Origin: Phenylobacterium sp.
GTDB lineage: Bacteria > Pseudomonadota > Alphaproteobacteria > Caulobacterales > Caulobacteraceae
NCBI RefSeq assembly: GCF_030680185.1
Contig: NZ_JAUXVZ010000030.1
Location: 143,133-207,132 of the forward strand
Reading direction: 5' to 3'
DNA length: 64,000 nucleotides
In this document: positions 1 through 9,077 of the stretch, in pieces
Layout: every line of letters begins with the position of its first letter
Position numbering within the stretch: the first letter of the stretch is position 1
Program-made: the position numbers and the translations under genes
Notes under the pieces: model-generated
Database searches by the model: none
What the model was told of the DNA's origin: nothing
What the model saw: only the letters and a program-made list of their open reading frames with translations

Positions 1-867
1 ATCCTCGACAATATGCGCCTGCCCTCCCAGGGCTATTGCATCCGCATCAAGGAACTGGAGGCCGGCGAGGGCGAGGTGCGCCTGGGCTCGCTGATGGCCA
101 TGGACCCCCGGGGCGGCCAGGTGGAAATCCCCGGCGAGCACATGCGCGAGCCCGCCTTCGGCCTGCCCGCCACCTGGATCGACGACGCCCTGCGAGAAGA
201 AGCCACCTTCCGCGGCTACACCATCGTCGATCCGGCCACGGTGCTGACCACCCACCTGACCGAGATCCTCAAGGACAACATGGCCGAGCTCCTGTCCTAT
301 GCCGAGGTGCAGAAGCTGCTGAAGGACCTGCCGGCCGAGCAGAAGAAGCTGGTGGACGACCTGATCCCGGCCACCGTCACCGCCACCACCGTCCAGCGGG
401 TGCTGCAGGCCCTGCTGCGCGAGCGGGTCTCGATCCGCGATCTGCCGGCCATCCTGGAAGGCATCGGCGAGGCTGCGCCGCACACCAGTTCCGTGGCCAT
501 GCTGGTGGAGCAGGTCCGCGGCAGGCTGGCTCGCCAACTCTCCTACGCCTATCGCGGCGACGACGGCGCCCTGCCCATCGTCACCCTGTCGCCGGAATGG
601 GAGAACGCCTTCAGCGACGCCCTGATCGGACCCGGCGAGGAGAAGCAGCTCGCCCTGGCGCCGTCGCGCCTGCAGGAGTTCATCCGCGGCGTGCGCGAGG
701 TCTTCGAGCGCGCCGCCCTGTCGGGGGAGTCGCCGGTCCTGCTGACCAGCCCGGCCATCCGCCCCTATGTGCGCTCGATCATCGAGCGCTTCCGCGGCCA
801 GACCCCGGTGATGAGCCAGAACGAGGTCCACCCCCGCGCCCGCCTGAAAACCCTGGGTACGATCTGA
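1..867 (+). CDS. flhA: Flagellar biosynthesis protein FlhA, C-terminal part (5' truncated by window)
   Basis: The reading frame is open from base 1, so the gene starts before the window. The 288 visible residues match the cytoplasmic domain of FlhA, the export-gate protein of the flagellar type III secretion system, which docks chaperone-substrate complexes. Landmarks are the stretch reading VLTTHLTEILKDNMAELL followed by the SYAEVQKLLKDLP helix, then the LV-DLIP segment and the alternating VLQ-LLRE-VSIRDLP motif typical of FlhA/InvA-family C-termini. The N-terminal eight-helix membrane domain lies outside the window. The presence of fliI and fliJ 2 kb away on the other strand fits a flagellar export locus. 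Family assignment is secure. Confidence 0.93.
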   Translation: MLDNMRLPSQGYCIRIKELEAGEGEVRLGSLMAMDPRGGQVEIPGEHMREPAFGLPATWIDDALREEATFRGYTIVDPATVLTTHLTEILKDNMAELLSYAEVQKLLKDLPAEQKKLVDDLIPATVTATTVQRVLQALLRERVSIRDLPAILEGIGEAAPHTSSVAMLVEQVRGRLARQLSYAYRGDDGALPIVTLSPEWENAFSDALIGPGEEKQLALAPSRLQEFIRGVREVFERAALSGESPVLLTSPAIRPYVRSIIERFRGQTPVMSQNEVHPRARLKTLGTI

Positions 868-980
868 GGCGTGACGTGGGCGCGCCACGGCGGCGCTTTT
901 CCAAAGTTGCCGGGAACGTCTTCGGCTGGTAGCGGTTTGCCGCCGGGACGCGATCAAGTCCTGAAATGCGTGGATGACGA

Positions 981-1376
981 ATGGCCAGCAAATCCCGATC
1001 GAAGCGCGGCGCCGGCGCGTCCCTGTTCTGGGACCTCCTCACCTTCGACCGGCTGATGACCAATACGGTCATTCACCTGATCTATTGGGCGGGTCTGGGC
1101 GTCATCGCCCTGGGGGCATTCGGCACGATCGGCGCGGCCGTCGGCGTGGCCCTGCGCGAAGACAGCGTCATGGGCCTGATGCTCGCCATTCCCGTGCTGG
1201 TGGCCGGGCTGCTGGTTGTCGGCGCCCTGGTGCTGCTGTGGCGCTCGTTCTGCGAATTCTATGTGGCCATCTTCCGCCTGAGCGACGACCTGCACGTGCT
1301 GCGCCAGCAGGCCGACGCCGAACGCGCCGCGCCAGCCCGCACGACGGCGCCGCGTCCGCCCCAGCCTGGCATGTAA
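981..1376 (+). CDS. Small DUF4282-like membrane protein
   Basis: A 131-residue protein with two hydrophobic segments (about residues 36-58 and 70-92), preceded by a FWDLLTFDRL motif and followed by FCEFYVAIFRLSDDLHVLR. This is the pattern of DUF4282, small two-helix membrane proteins of unknown function. The tail is Pro/Ala-rich. The gene begins 113 bp after flhA on the same strand and converges on the xylanase gene 15 bp beyond its stop. No clear Shine-Dalgarno precedes the ATG. Function is unknown. The family call rests on recalled motif similarity, not on a search. Confidence 0.7.
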   Translation: MASKSRSKRGAGASLFWDLLTFDRLMTNTVIHLIYWAGLGVIALGAFGTIGAAVGVALREDSVMGLMLAIPVLVAGLLVVGALVLLWRSFCEFYVAIFRLSDDLHVLRQQADAERAAPARTTAPRPPQPGM

Positions 1377-1391
1377 AGCCGCAAGGGGCGG

Positions 1392-2465
1392 TCAGAGGCC
1401 GATCTGCTTCGCCCAGGCGGCCGCTGCGACCTTCGGCTCCCCCGAAGCGGTGAACGGCAAAGGCGTGTCGCTGGCGTCCTCGCGCTTGAGCCAGGACTCG
1501 CTGTCGCGCAGGCCCCAGAAGCTGAAAGCGAAACGCTGCTGCGGCGGCAGGGCCATGAAGGCCTCGGCGGCTTCGCCATAGAGCGCCGCCTGGCGCCGCT
1601 CCAGATCGGCGCGGTTGGGTATCAAGCCCTGGGCGCGACTGATCGAAACATCGAATTCCGAGACATGGACCAACAGGCCGAACTGGGCGAGTTCGGCCAC
1701 CGTGCGCGCCATCTCGCCCGGCGTCTGGTCGGCGGCCACGTGGGTCTGGGTGCCGACCCCGTCGAGGGGCGCGCCCGCCGCCAGCAGCCGCTCCACCAGC
1801 CGCAGGAAGGTGGAGCGTTTCTTCGGCAGCAGTTCGAGATTGTAGTCGTTCAGAAACAGCCGGGCGTTCGGGTCGGCCTCCCGGGCGTTCTGGAAGGCCA
1901 GCACCATGTGGTCGAAGGCGCCGAGCCTCTGGCTCCAGAGGCTGTCGCGCCAGCCCTCGCCGTCCTCGGCGACGGCCTCATTGACCACGTCCCAGCCCAC
2001 CGCCTGGCCCCGATAGCGCCCGACCACGGCATGGATATAGTTACGATAGGCCTGGGCGAAGCTCACCCGGCCTTCGTCCAGCCGCTCGAAGGCCGGAGAG
2101 GTCTGAGCGTACCAGACCAGGGTGTGGCCAAAGAGCCCCAGGCCGTGGGTGCGGGCGAAGGCGGCGATGGCGTCCGGCGCCTCGAAGCGGAAGGTCCCAT
2201 CGTCGCGGACGATGTACTCCATCTTCATCTCCCACTCGGGCGTGAGCTGGGAGGCCTGGGCGACGATCAGCCGGGCGAGCGCCGGGTCGTTGAGATGGCC
2301 CGCCTGGACCGCGGTTCCGACGGGAAAGGGCGCGATGGATTTCAGCGGCGGCAGGGCGGCCACCGGGGTCTGCGACTGGGCGGCCGGCTGGCAGGCGCCG
2401 AGCGCCAGGGCCGAGCCCAGAAAGCCCCGCCGGCTGAAGCCATAGAGGGACGAGGGCAGGATCAC
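1392..2465 (-). CDS. GH10 endo-1,4-beta-xylanase, Tat-type lipoprotein
   Basis: This 357-residue protein is a glycoside hydrolase family 10 enzyme, which cleaves internal beta-1,4 bonds of xylan. The acid/base glutamate is E163 in WDVVNEAV and the probable nucleophile is E270 in HVSEFDVS. The GHTLVWY strand (residues 113-119) is also family-typical. The N-terminus has a twin-arginine motif SRRGFLG (residues 11-17) and a lipobox-like LGAC with Cys25, so it is probably exported folded and lipid-anchored. The start is a GTG that overlaps the fliJ stop (GTGA). No in-frame ATG occurs until about residue 79, after the signal. The length is that of a single catalytic domain without carbohydrate-binding modules. 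Confidence 0.9.
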   Translation of the reverse strand: MILPSSLYGFSRRGFLGSALALGACQPAAQSQTPVAALPPLKSIAPFPVGTAVQAGHLNDPALARLIVAQASQLTPEWEMKMEYIVRDDGTFRFEAPDAIAAFARTHGLGLFGHTLVWYAQTSPAFERLDEGRVSFAQAYRNYIHAVVGRYRGQAVGWDVVNEAVAEDGEGWRDSLWSQRLGAFDHMVLAFQNAREADPNARLFLNDYNLELLPKKRSTFLRLVERLLAAGAPLDGVGTQTHVAADQTPGEMARTVAELAQFGLLVHVSEFDVSISRAQGLIPNRADLERRQAALYGEAAEAFMALPPQQRFAFSFWGLRDSESWLKREDASDTPLPFTASGEPKVAAAAWAKQIGL

Positions 2466-2875
2466 CGGGCGCCTGCGGCCCGGCGCAGGCCCATCTCGTC
2501 CATCACCGCGGCGTCGCGGCGGGCCAGTTCGCGCAGACGCGTCACCCGGATCTCCTCGGCCACCTGCTCGTACTTCTTCTGCTCTTCGAAGGCGCCGTTC
2601 AGCGCGTCGCGGGCGCCTTGCTCTTCCAGGGCCAGGTCGGCGAGTTCGGACAGGATGGCGGTCCTGCGCGCCCGAAGGCCGTCCTGGAATCCGATGAGGT
2701 ACATGCCGGCCTCGGCGCTCATGCGGGCGTTATGGGTCTCGGCTTCGCTTTCGGCCTCCAGCATCAGGAGGCGCATCTCGGCGTCGTTGCGGCGCTGGGC
2801 GATCTCCCCCATGCGCTTTTGCAGCACCTCGACCTCATAGGTGGAGAGCTTGACGAGGGACTGGGCCCAACTCAT
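2462..2875 (-). CDS. fliJ: Flagellar export protein FliJ
   Basis: A 137-residue, highly charged, almost entirely helical protein predicted to form an antiparallel coiled coil, the known shape of FliJ. FliJ is the stalk subunit of the flagellar export ATPase and escorts unloaded export chaperones. Its start overlaps the stop of fliI by four bases (ATGA), so the two are probably translationally coupled. The call relies on position directly after fliI, size and coiled-coil composition, because FliJ sequence is poorly conserved. The stop overlaps the GTG start of the xylanase gene. Confidence 0.88.
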   Translation of the reverse strand: MSWAQSLVKLSTYEVEVLQKRMGEIAQRRNDAEMRLLMLEAESEAETHNARMSAEAGMYLIGFQDGLRARRTAILSELADLALEEQGARDALNGAFEEQKKYEQVAEEIRVTRLRELARRDAAVMDEMGLRRAAGAR

Positions 2876-4209
2876 GCGGCGGCGCCTTCCAGGATGTGGG
2901 CCAGGGCCGCGAAGGAGTCATCGAGGCTGGTGGTGTCGTCCTTGTCCTGGCCGAGAAAGGCCTCAAGGGCGGGATTGAGGGCGATGGCCATATCCACCTG
3001 CGGGTCGGAGCCCGGCCGATAGGCGCCGATGCGGATCAGCTCTTCCATATTGGCGTAGGCCGACAGGGTCTGGCGGGCGGCGGTGACGATCTGGCGCTCA
3101 TGCGGCTGATGGCAGCCGGGCATGGTCCGGCTGATGGATTTCAGCACGTTGATGGCCGGGAAGCGGCCGCGCTCGGCGATGGCCCGCTCCATGACGATGT
3201 GCCCGTCCAGGATGCCTCGCACCGCGTCGGCGATCGGCTCGTTATGGTCGTCCCCGTCGACCAGCACGGTGAAGAGCCCGGTGATCGGCCCAGCGCGCGT
3301 TCCGTCCGGTCGGATGGGACCCGGCCCCGCCCGCTCCAGCAGCTTGGGCAGTTCGGTGAAGACGGTGGGGGTGTAGCCCTTTGTGGTCGGCGGCTCGCCG
3401 GCGGCCAGGCCGATCTCGCGCTGCGCCATGGCGAAGCGGGTGACGGAGTCCATCAGGCAGAGGACTTCCATATCCTGGTCGCGAAGATATTCGGCGATGG
3501 CGAGCGTCATATAGGCCGCCTGGCGGCGCTTCAGGGCCGGCTCGTCGGAGGTGGCGACCACGACGATGGCGCGCTTGAGCCCCTCTTCGCCCAGGGTCTC
3601 CTCGATGAACTCGCGGACTTCCCGGCCCCGTTCGCCGATCAGGCCGACGACCACGGCGTCGCAGTCGGCGTTGCGGGCGAGCATGGACAGCAGCACCGAC
3701 TTGCCGACGCCGGAGCCCGCAAAGACCCCCAGACGCTGGCCGCGGCAGCAGGTGGTGAAGACGTTCATGGAGCGCACGCCCAGATCCAGCCGCGCCCCCA
3801 CCCGGTCACGGGCATGGGCCGGCGGGGGCGGCGCGCGCAGCGGATAGGCGGCCATCCCCTGGGGCAGCGGCCCCTTGCCGTCGATCGGCTGGCCAAAGGC
3901 GTCAATGATGCGGCCAAGCCAGGCCTTGGTGGGGCGCACCGTGGAGCCGCCGGGCTCGATACGGATTTCGGCGCCCGGCGCCACGCCTTCGACGGGGCCG
4001 AACGGCATCAGCAGGGCGCGGGCGTCGCGGAAGCCGACCACCTCGGCCGGCAGGGGCGTATCGCCACGACGTTCGATCTCGGCGCGGGCGCCGACGGCCA
4101 GACGCGTCACCCCGCCGCGGGCCTCGATGAGAAGCCCGTTCACGGCGGCCACGCGGCCGGAGACAGTCAGAGGATCGATACGCTCGACGGCGGCGACGAG
4201 ACTACGCAA
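2872..4209 (-). CDS. fliI: Flagellum-specific ATPase FliI
   Basis: A 445-residue homologue of the F1 ATPase beta subunit that powers substrate unloading at the flagellar export gate. The Walker A motif GSGVGKS is at residues 165-171, preceded by the GQRLGVFAG lead-in. The Walker B region reads [13 protein letters not shown]. The E-rich [10 protein letters not shown] loop and the [20 protein letters not shown] signature identify FliI/YscN rather than an ATP synthase subunit. The frame begins at a TTG (4209), the best-placed start, with a G-rich stretch about 8 bases upstream, which is a rare start codon. It is followed by overlapping fliJ. TTAA tetramers lie upstream at 4255-4258 and 4289-4292, but not at canonical CtrA spacing. 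Confidence 0.95.
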   Translation of the reverse strand: MRSLVAAVERIDPLTVSGRVAAVNGLLIEARGGVTRLAVGARAEIERRGDTPLPAEVVGFRDARALLMPFGPVEGVAPGAEIRIEPGGSTVRPTKAWLGRIIDAFGQPIDGKGPLPQGMAAYPLRAPPPPAHARDRVGARLDLGVRSMNVFTTCCRGQRLGVFAGSGVGKSVLLSMLARNADCDAVVVGLIGERGREVREFIEETLGEEGLKRAIVVVATSDEPALKRRQAAYMTLAIAEYLRDQDMEVLCLMDSVTRFAMAQREIGLAAGEPPTTKGYTPTVFTELPKLLERAGPGPIRPDGTRAGPITGLFTVLVDGDDHNEPIADAVRGILDGHIVMERAIAERGRFPAINVLKSISRTMPGCHQPHERQIVTAARQTLSAYANMEELIRIGAYRPGSDPQVDMAIALNPALEAFLGQDKDDTTSLDDSFAALAHILEGAAA

Positions 4210-4280
4210 GGTTGGCCCCCGGAAATCACTGATTTCCAGGGTCGCCTGCTGGGCTTAATCTCGCGTGAAGATTGGTGAAC

Positions 4281-4300
4281 GCCCAGGCTTAACGCTGGGC
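4281..4300. other. Inverted repeat between SDR gene and fliI
   Basis: Six-base arms GCCCAG and CTGGGC flank an 8-base loop containing TTAA. It lies 12 bases after the SDR stop and about 70 bases before fliI, on the same strand. There is no T-run after it, so a weak terminator or a regulator site are both possible. I cannot distinguish them. Confidence 0.3.
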
Positions 4301-4311
4301 CTCGCCTGACC

Positions 4312-5454
4312 TCAGCGCAGGGCGCCGGCGAGGCGCAAAGCCTTGCGGGGATGGCGCACAGCGAGTTTCGCCGTCGTCAACGGGCGGCGCATGGCCGCGC
4401 GTGCGACCACGGGCCGCGCCACCCTGGCCGCGAGGGGACGGGCGTTGCGGGCGATGGGGCCACGGCCGAGATAGGCCGCCGTGGCGATCAGGGCCAGGGC
4501 GCCGACCCCCAGGACCAGGCCGGGATGCTGCTGAGCCCGGGTGTAGACGCTGAAGCGTCGGCCCCCATAGGCGTCGGTGCGCGAGCGGCCATCGACGCCG
4601 GCCTCATAGAGATTGTCGCGCAGCGGCTTCTCGCCCTTGCGCTTGGACAGCTTGGGTATGGCGAAGGCGAACAGCTTGTCGGCCACGCCCGGCGCGCCGC
4701 CGCCCAGCAGCGCCATCTGCCGACCGCCCGCGCCGACCGTCAGGTGGCGCACGGGATGGACCGCAGCATAGAGGATCGCGTCGGCCACCACGTCCGGCGC
4801 ATAGACCGGCGGCGGCACGCGGGGCGCCTTGTCCATGTAGTTGCGCGCATGGTCCGCAAACGGCGTGGAGATGCTGCTGGGCTTGATGAGGGTGACGCTG
4901 ACAGGGGTCTTGGCCCGGGCGAGTTCCATCCTCAGGGCGTCGGTGAAGCCCTTCACCGCGTGCTTGGAGGCCGCATAGGCCCCCATCAGGGGCACGGCGA
5001 CGTCCGAAAGCACCGAGCCGACATTAATGATCGCCCCGCCCGAGCGACGGCTCTTGAGATGCTTCACCGCTTCCAGCGATCCATTGACCACGCCGAAATA
5101 GTTGGTGCGGAACAGACGCTCGTGATCCTCGATGGGAACCTCGTCCGAATTTCCGTAGAGACCGACGCCGGCGTCGTTGATCCAGGTGTCGAAGCCCCCG
5201 AACCGGGCGATCGCCGCCCGGGCGATGGTTTCCACGTCGGCCGGATCGCCCACATCGCCCGCCACCGCATGGGCTCGGCCGCCCGCGACGTTAATATCCT
5301 CGGCGATGGCCTTTAACGCTTCCTCGTTCCGCGCGGCCAGCACGACCGCCGCTCCGGCCTTGGCCGCCTTGCGCGCCGTCGCCAGACCGATGCCGGAGGA
5401 GGCCCCGGTGATCACGATGACCTGTTCGGACAGGGGCTTCAGCTTGGCGGGCAT
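4312..5454 (-). CDS. Short-chain dehydrogenase/reductase with C-terminal membrane-anchor extension
   Basis: A 380-residue protein. Residues 1-250 form a classical SDR: the nucleotide-binding motif TGASSGIG is at residues 16-23, NVGS follows strand 5, and the catalytic YAASK motif is near residue 160. The remaining 130 residues are unusual for the fold. They hold one hydrophobic segment (GLVLGVGALALIATAAYLG) and an Arg/Ala-rich tail with repeats of VARP-type sequence. This suggests attachment to the inner membrane or to an acidic surface. Substrate is unknown. It is upstream of fliI on the same strand, but the 102-bp gap with a hairpin argues against tight co-expression. Confidence 0.82.
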   Translation of the reverse strand: MPAKLKPLSEQVIVITGASSGIGLATARKAAKAGAAVVLAARNEEALKAIAEDINVAGGRAHAVAGDVGDPADVETIARAAIARFGGFDTWINDAGVGLYGNSDEVPIEDHERLFRTNYFGVVNGSLEAVKHLKSRRSGGAIINVGSVLSDVAVPLMGAYAASKHAVKGFTDALRMELARAKTPVSVTLIKPSSISTPFADHARNYMDKAPRVPPPVYAPDVVADAILYAAVHPVRHLTVGAGGRQMALLGGGAPGVADKLFAFAIPKLSKRKGEKPLRDNLYEAGVDGRSRTDAYGGRRFSVYTRAQQHPGLVLGVGALALIATAAYLGRGPIARNARPLAARVARPVVARAAMRRPLTTAKLAVRHPRKALRLAGALR

Positions 5455-5554
5455 GGCAAATCCTTGCGTTTTCGATGGGCGGGCTTGCCTGTTCCAACGG
5501 CCTGGGTTCGGTCCTGTTCCCCCAAAACGGCGCCAACGCCGGACCAGCGACCGC

Positions 5555-5640
5555 GATTCAGCGTTCGCCGCCCCCGTCCAATCACGAAAGATTCAACTGG
5601 ACCGCGACTCGCCGCCGCGGCCGCGGCCTTCCTCTGATTC
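5555..5640. promoter_or_regulatory. Cluster of CcrM methylation sites (GANTC) in the ctrA upstream region
   Basis: GANTC sites occur at 5555-5559, 5590-5594, 5606-5610 and 5636-5640, with a fifth at 5778-5782 overlapping the ribosome-binding region of ctrA. In Caulobacter the ctrA P1 promoter is known to be controlled by CcrM methylation of GANTC and by GcrA. The clustering here is directly visible. Its role in this organism is inferred from that precedent. Confidence 0.7.
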
Positions 5641-5679
5641 TGAAATCGGATTAACGAATTGCTCAGAGGCCTTTCACTA

Positions 5680-5698
5680 TTAACCGGTCTTAAATTAA
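5680..5698. promoter_or_regulatory. Probable CtrA-binding TTAA cluster upstream of ctrA
   Basis: Three TTAA tetramers lie at 5680-5683, 5690-5693 and 5695-5698, with another TTAAC at 5651-5655. The first two are 6 bases apart, one less than the canonical TTAA-N7-TTAA CtrA box. Autoregulation of ctrA through such sites is known in Caulobacter, so this probably marks the P1/P2 promoter region about 85-100 bases before the start codon. Confidence 0.6.
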
Positions 5699-5782
5699 CT
5701 CGCCCGCAAGATTACCGGGAGGGCTTGAGGTGGCTGTGAATGTGCCGACCATCAAGCTGCGCTGTCGTTCGAGGAGGGACTC

Positions 5783-6478
5783 ATGCGCGTTCTATTGATT
5801 GAGGATGACAGCGCCACGGCGCAGAGCATCGAACTGATGCTGAAGTCAGAAGGCTTCAACGTCTATACGACCGATCTGGGCGAGGAAGGCGTCGATCTGG
5901 GCAAGATCTACGACTACGACCTCATCCTGCTCGACCTGAACCTGCCCGATATGAGCGGCATGGACGTGCTGCGCACCCTGCGGGTCGGCAAGATCAACAC
6001 CCCGGTCATGATCCTTTCGGGCACGGCCGAGATCGACACTAAGGTCAAGACGTTCGGCGCCGGCGGCGACGACTACATGACCAAGCCTTTCCACAAGGAC
6101 GAACTGATCGCCCGAATCCATGCGGTGGTCCGTCGCTCCAAGGGCCACGCCCAGTCGGTCATCCGGACCGGCGACATCCTGGTCAATCTGGACGCCAAGA
6201 CGGTGGAGGTGAACGGCTCGCGCGTTCATCTGACCGGCAAGGAATACCAGATGCTTGAGCTGCTCTCCCTTCGGAAGGGCACCACGCTCACCAAGGAAAT
6301 GTTCCTGAACCACCTTTATGGCGGCATGGACGAGCCCGAACTGAAGATCATCGACGTCTTCATCTGCAAGCTGCGCAAGAAGCTGGCCGCGGCGGCTGAA
6401 GGCAAGCATCACATCGAGACCGTCTGGGGCCGTGGCTATGTGCTGCGCGACCCGCAGGAGTCCGCCGTCGCGGCCTGA
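5783..6478 (+). CDS. ctrA: Cell cycle master response regulator CtrA
   Basis: A 231-residue OmpR-type response regulator. The receiver domain (1-118) has the acidic pocket E7-D8-D9, phospho-acceptor D51 in LLLDLNLP and the conserved K104-type lysine in TKPFHK. The winged-helix DNA-binding domain (about 125-228) contains the [17 protein letters not shown] helix and the final [11 protein letters not shown] hairpin characteristic of CtrA. The protein ends in Ala-Ala, matching the ClpXP degradation tag known for CtrA. CtrA silences the replication origin and activates flagellar, pilus and division genes. A strong GAGGAGG precedes the ATG. GANTC and TTAA sites upstream indicate methylation-linked and self-controlled transcription, and a hairpin terminator follows. 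Confidence 0.98.
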   Translation: MRVLLIEDDSATAQSIELMLKSEGFNVYTTDLGEEGVDLGKIYDYDLILLDLNLPDMSGMDVLRTLRVGKINTPVMILSGTAEIDTKVKTFGAGGDDYMTKPFHKDELIARIHAVVRRSKGHAQSVIRTGDILVNLDAKTVEVNGSRVHLTGKEYQMLELLSLRKGTTLTKEMFLNHLYGGMDEPELKIIDVFICKLRKKLAAAAEGKHHIETVWGRGYVLRDPQESAVAA

Positions 6479-6512
6479 GGCCGAGACCAGCGCTTCTGAG
6501 ACGTCGCACTTC

Positions 6513-6544
6513 AAACGCCCGCCGCTCCTCCGGCGGGCGTTTTT
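6513..6544 (+). terminator. Rho-independent terminator of ctrA
   Basis: A perfect 10-bp GC stem (6515-6524 paired with 6531-6540) with a 6-base loop, followed by five T residues and preceded by A residues. It begins 35 bases after the ctrA stop. Confidence 0.92.
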
Positions 6545-6637
6545 GCGTTCGCCTCCCTCGCGGCGGGGGCGAGAGAGCGTAGCCATGCCGCGTAAAACGG
6601 CTAGGGTTCCCGCCGGACGAGCGCGAGGACGTGACGC

Positions 6638-9034
6638 ATGGAACGCACCATCGCCCTGGCGGCCTGCCTGGCCCTGGCGCTGGCCTTGGGCTGGCTTGGG
6701 GAACAGGGCCCGCGTCCCTTGCCGGCCGACGCCCCGGCCGAGGCCTTCTCCAGCGCCCGAGCCTTCGAAGACATCAAGGTCATCGCACGCGCCCCCCATC
6801 CCACGGGGACCCCGGCCAACTTCGCGGTGCGCGATCACCTGACCAGCCGCATGGCCGCCCTGGGCCTGTCGCCCAGGGTCGTCGTGGACCGTCCCTTCAG
6901 CTCCCGCGTCTATTCGGGACGGACCAACATGTCGGGCGGACGGGTCGAGAACGTCATCGGCGTCCTGCCGGGACGAGACCCCGCGGCGCCGGCCCTGGGA
7001 CTGATGGCGCACTATGACAGCGTCGCCGGCTCCCCCGGCGCGGCCGACGACGCCGCCGGCGTCGCTGCGGCGCTCGAGATCGTCCGCGCCTTCCGCGCCC
7101 GTGGTCAGCCTGAGCGCGACGTGGTCCTGATCATGACCGATGGCGAAGAGGCGGGCCTGCTGGGCGCCCAGGCCTTCTTCCAGAACGATCCCCTGGCCGC
7201 GCGCATCGGCTTCGTCATCAACATGGAGGCGCGCGGCTCGGCCGGGCGGGCCAACATGTTCGAGACCGGCCCCGACAACGGCCCCACCATCGACCTGTTC
7301 ATCCGCACCTCGCCGGGATCGCCGTCCAACGCCTTGGCGGTGTTCGCCTATGAGCAGATGCCCAACGACACCGATTTCTCGGTTCCGCGGCGTCAGGGAA
7401 TTCCCGGCCTGAACTACGCCTTTGTCGGCCGCCAGTTCGACTATCACAGCCCGACATCGACCGTTGAGAACCTGTCGGCGCGCTCGGTCCAGGACCTGGG
7501 CGATCAGTCATTGGCGGCGGCCGTCGCGGTGGCTTATTCCGACACCCTGCCCGGCCAGGGACCGAACCGCGTCTACGCCAGGACCTTTGCCGGCCACATG
7601 CTGGCCTATCCGCCCGTCGTCGGCTGGGCGGTGATCGCCGCCGCGATCCTGCTCCTGACCCTGGCCGGCCTCCAGGCACGGAAAAGCAGTACGCCCTTGC
7701 GCTGGCTCGACGCCGGCCAGGGCGTCCTGGCCGGGCTCTATGTTCTGGTCGCCGGCGCGATCGTGCTGCGGTTCGCCCGCCGAGCCAGCGGCGCCGGCTT
7801 CGGATTCTTGGAACAGCATCTTCTGCTGGCCCAGGCGGCGCGCTTCGAGGCGGTGCTGATCCTGCTGGCCCTCGGGGTCGTGCTGCTGGCGGCGGCGGCG
7901 CTCGCCAAGGGCGGCATGCGCCTGACCACCGCCCTCGCGCCCCTGGCGGCGGCCCTGGGATGTCAGATCTTCGGCGACTGGGACCTTGTGGGCTTGGCCC
8001 TGGGCGTGACCGCCGCCGTCATCGCCCTGGCCGCCTTCGGCCGGGCGGCCGAGCGGAGCAGCGCCTGGGTGGGCCTGCTGGCGAGCGGCGTCGCTGGCGC
8101 GATCGCTCTCCAGATTCTGGCGCCCACGACCGCCTTCCTGATTGCCTGGCCGATGCTCGTGGCCGCCGGCGCCGCGGCCCTCAGCGGGCTCGGGGAGCGA
8201 CGTCCCCTGGGGCTTCGCCTGGCCCTGATCATCCTGTGCGGGGCCGGCCTCGGCTGGCTGGCCGGCATGGCCCATGCCGTGTTCGTCAGCCTGGACATGG
8301 TTGAGCTGCTGGCCCTGACCGCCTGGCTGGCCGCCTTTTTCCTGTGGCCCTTCGCGCACCCCAAGATCGGCGGCGCGGGACGGGTCACCGCCCTGCTGGT
8401 GTTGGGCTCAGGCCTCGCCCTATTGGCGCTGATGCGGGTCGATCCGCCATGGTCCGAGCGCCACCCCCGCGCCACCCTGGCCTACTACCTGGTCGATCAG
8501 ACCGCCGATAAGGCCTATCGCGTCGAGGCCGCCCCCACCCTCTCCGACTGGAGCCGCCGCGCCTTGAATGCGCCCGACGGCGACGTGCCGCGCCTCGAAG
8601 CTCCGCCGCTTCCCCGGGGGCCGGTCTGGGCGACCCCGGCGCCGATGCTGAATCTGCCGTCGCCCAGCCTTGAGCTGGATGGCGGGGGCGGGCGGCTGGT
8701 GTTCTCCGCCGCGGCGCCCCCAGCGGCGCGGATCCTGGTCATGGATGTTCGCGTGACAGGCGAAGTCGGCGACGTGCGGCTCAATGGCCAACCCGCCCCC
8801 CTGTTCGGCGCTCCCGGGGCCTGGGCCCGCCTGAGCTGGACGGGCGACACCCAGCCCCTGCAGATCAGCTTTACGCCGGTCGCTGCGCAGGGACGGCTGG
8901 AGGTGCGCTATGGCGCCATCACCGAGTCCTGGCCCACGAGCGCAACGCCCCTGCCGCCAAGACCCCCAAAGGTCATGGCCTTCGACACGTCGGATTCCCT
9001 CATTACGCGAGGCGAAAAGGCGTTTTCCTGGTGA
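6638..9034 (+). CDS. M28-family metallopeptidase fused to a polytopic membrane domain
   Basis: A 798-residue protein. After an N-terminal signal anchor, residues of about 40-310 form an M28 aminopeptidase domain: zinc ligands are visible in GLMAHYDSV and ADDAAGVAA, and the catalytic or zinc glutamates in DGEEAGLLG. A further aspartate-histidine pair sits in NDTDFSVPR and FDYHSPTST. Residues of about 325-625 contain around eight hydrophobic helices. The last 170 residues are a soluble beta-rich domain. This architecture resembles the eukaryotic ERMP1/Fxna peptidases and bacterial relatives, with the peptidase outside the cytoplasm. The ATG follows GAGGACGTGACGC. Substrate is unknown. Confidence 0.88.
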   Translation: MERTIALAACLALALALGWLGEQGPRPLPADAPAEAFSSARAFEDIKVIARAPHPTGTPANFAVRDHLTSRMAALGLSPRVVVDRPFSSRVYSGRTNMSGGRVENVIGVLPGRDPAAPALGLMAHYDSVAGSPGAADDAAGVAAALEIVRAFRARGQPERDVVLIMTDGEEAGLLGAQAFFQNDPLAARIGFVINMEARGSAGRANMFETGPDNGPTIDLFIRTSPGSPSNALAVFAYEQMPNDTDFSVPRRQGIPGLNYAFVGRQFDYHSPTSTVENLSARSVQDLGDQSLAAAVAVAYSDTLPGQGPNRVYARTFAGHMLAYPPVVGWAVIAAAILLLTLAGLQARKSSTPLRWLDAGQGVLAGLYVLVAGAIVLRFARRASGAGFGFLEQHLLLAQAARFEAVLILLALGVVLLAAAALAKGGMRLTTALAPLAAALGCQIFGDWDLVGLALGVTAAVIALAAFGRAAERSSAWVGLLASGVAGAIALQILAPTTAFLIAWPMLVAAGAAALSGLGERRPLGLRLALIILCGAGLGWLAGMAHAVFVSLDMVELLALTAWLAAFFLWPFAHPKIGGAGRVTALLVLGSGLALLALMRVDPPWSERHPRATLAYYLVDQTADKAYRVEAAPTLSDWSRRALNAPDGDVPRLEAPPLPRGPVWATPAPMLNLPSPSLELDGGGGRLVFSAAAPPAARILVMDVRVTGEVGDVRLNGQPAPLFGAPGAWARLSWTGDTQPLQISFTPVAAQGRLEVRYGAITESWPTSATPLPPRPPKVMAFDTSDSLITRGEKAFSW

Positions 9035-9077
9035 AGCGAAGCTTGGTTCGACGCGCGCGCTCGGCTATCGGTTGAGC

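Noticed and set aside
36..932. A 298-residue frame in a shifted reading phase over the flhA end
   Set aside because: The +1 phase carries FlhA motifs; the shifted frame is Arg/Pro/Gly-rich.
4255..4292. CtrA site upstream of fliI
   Set aside because: Two TTAA tetramers are about 30 bases apart, not the 7-base spacing; kept only as a remark in the fliI entry.
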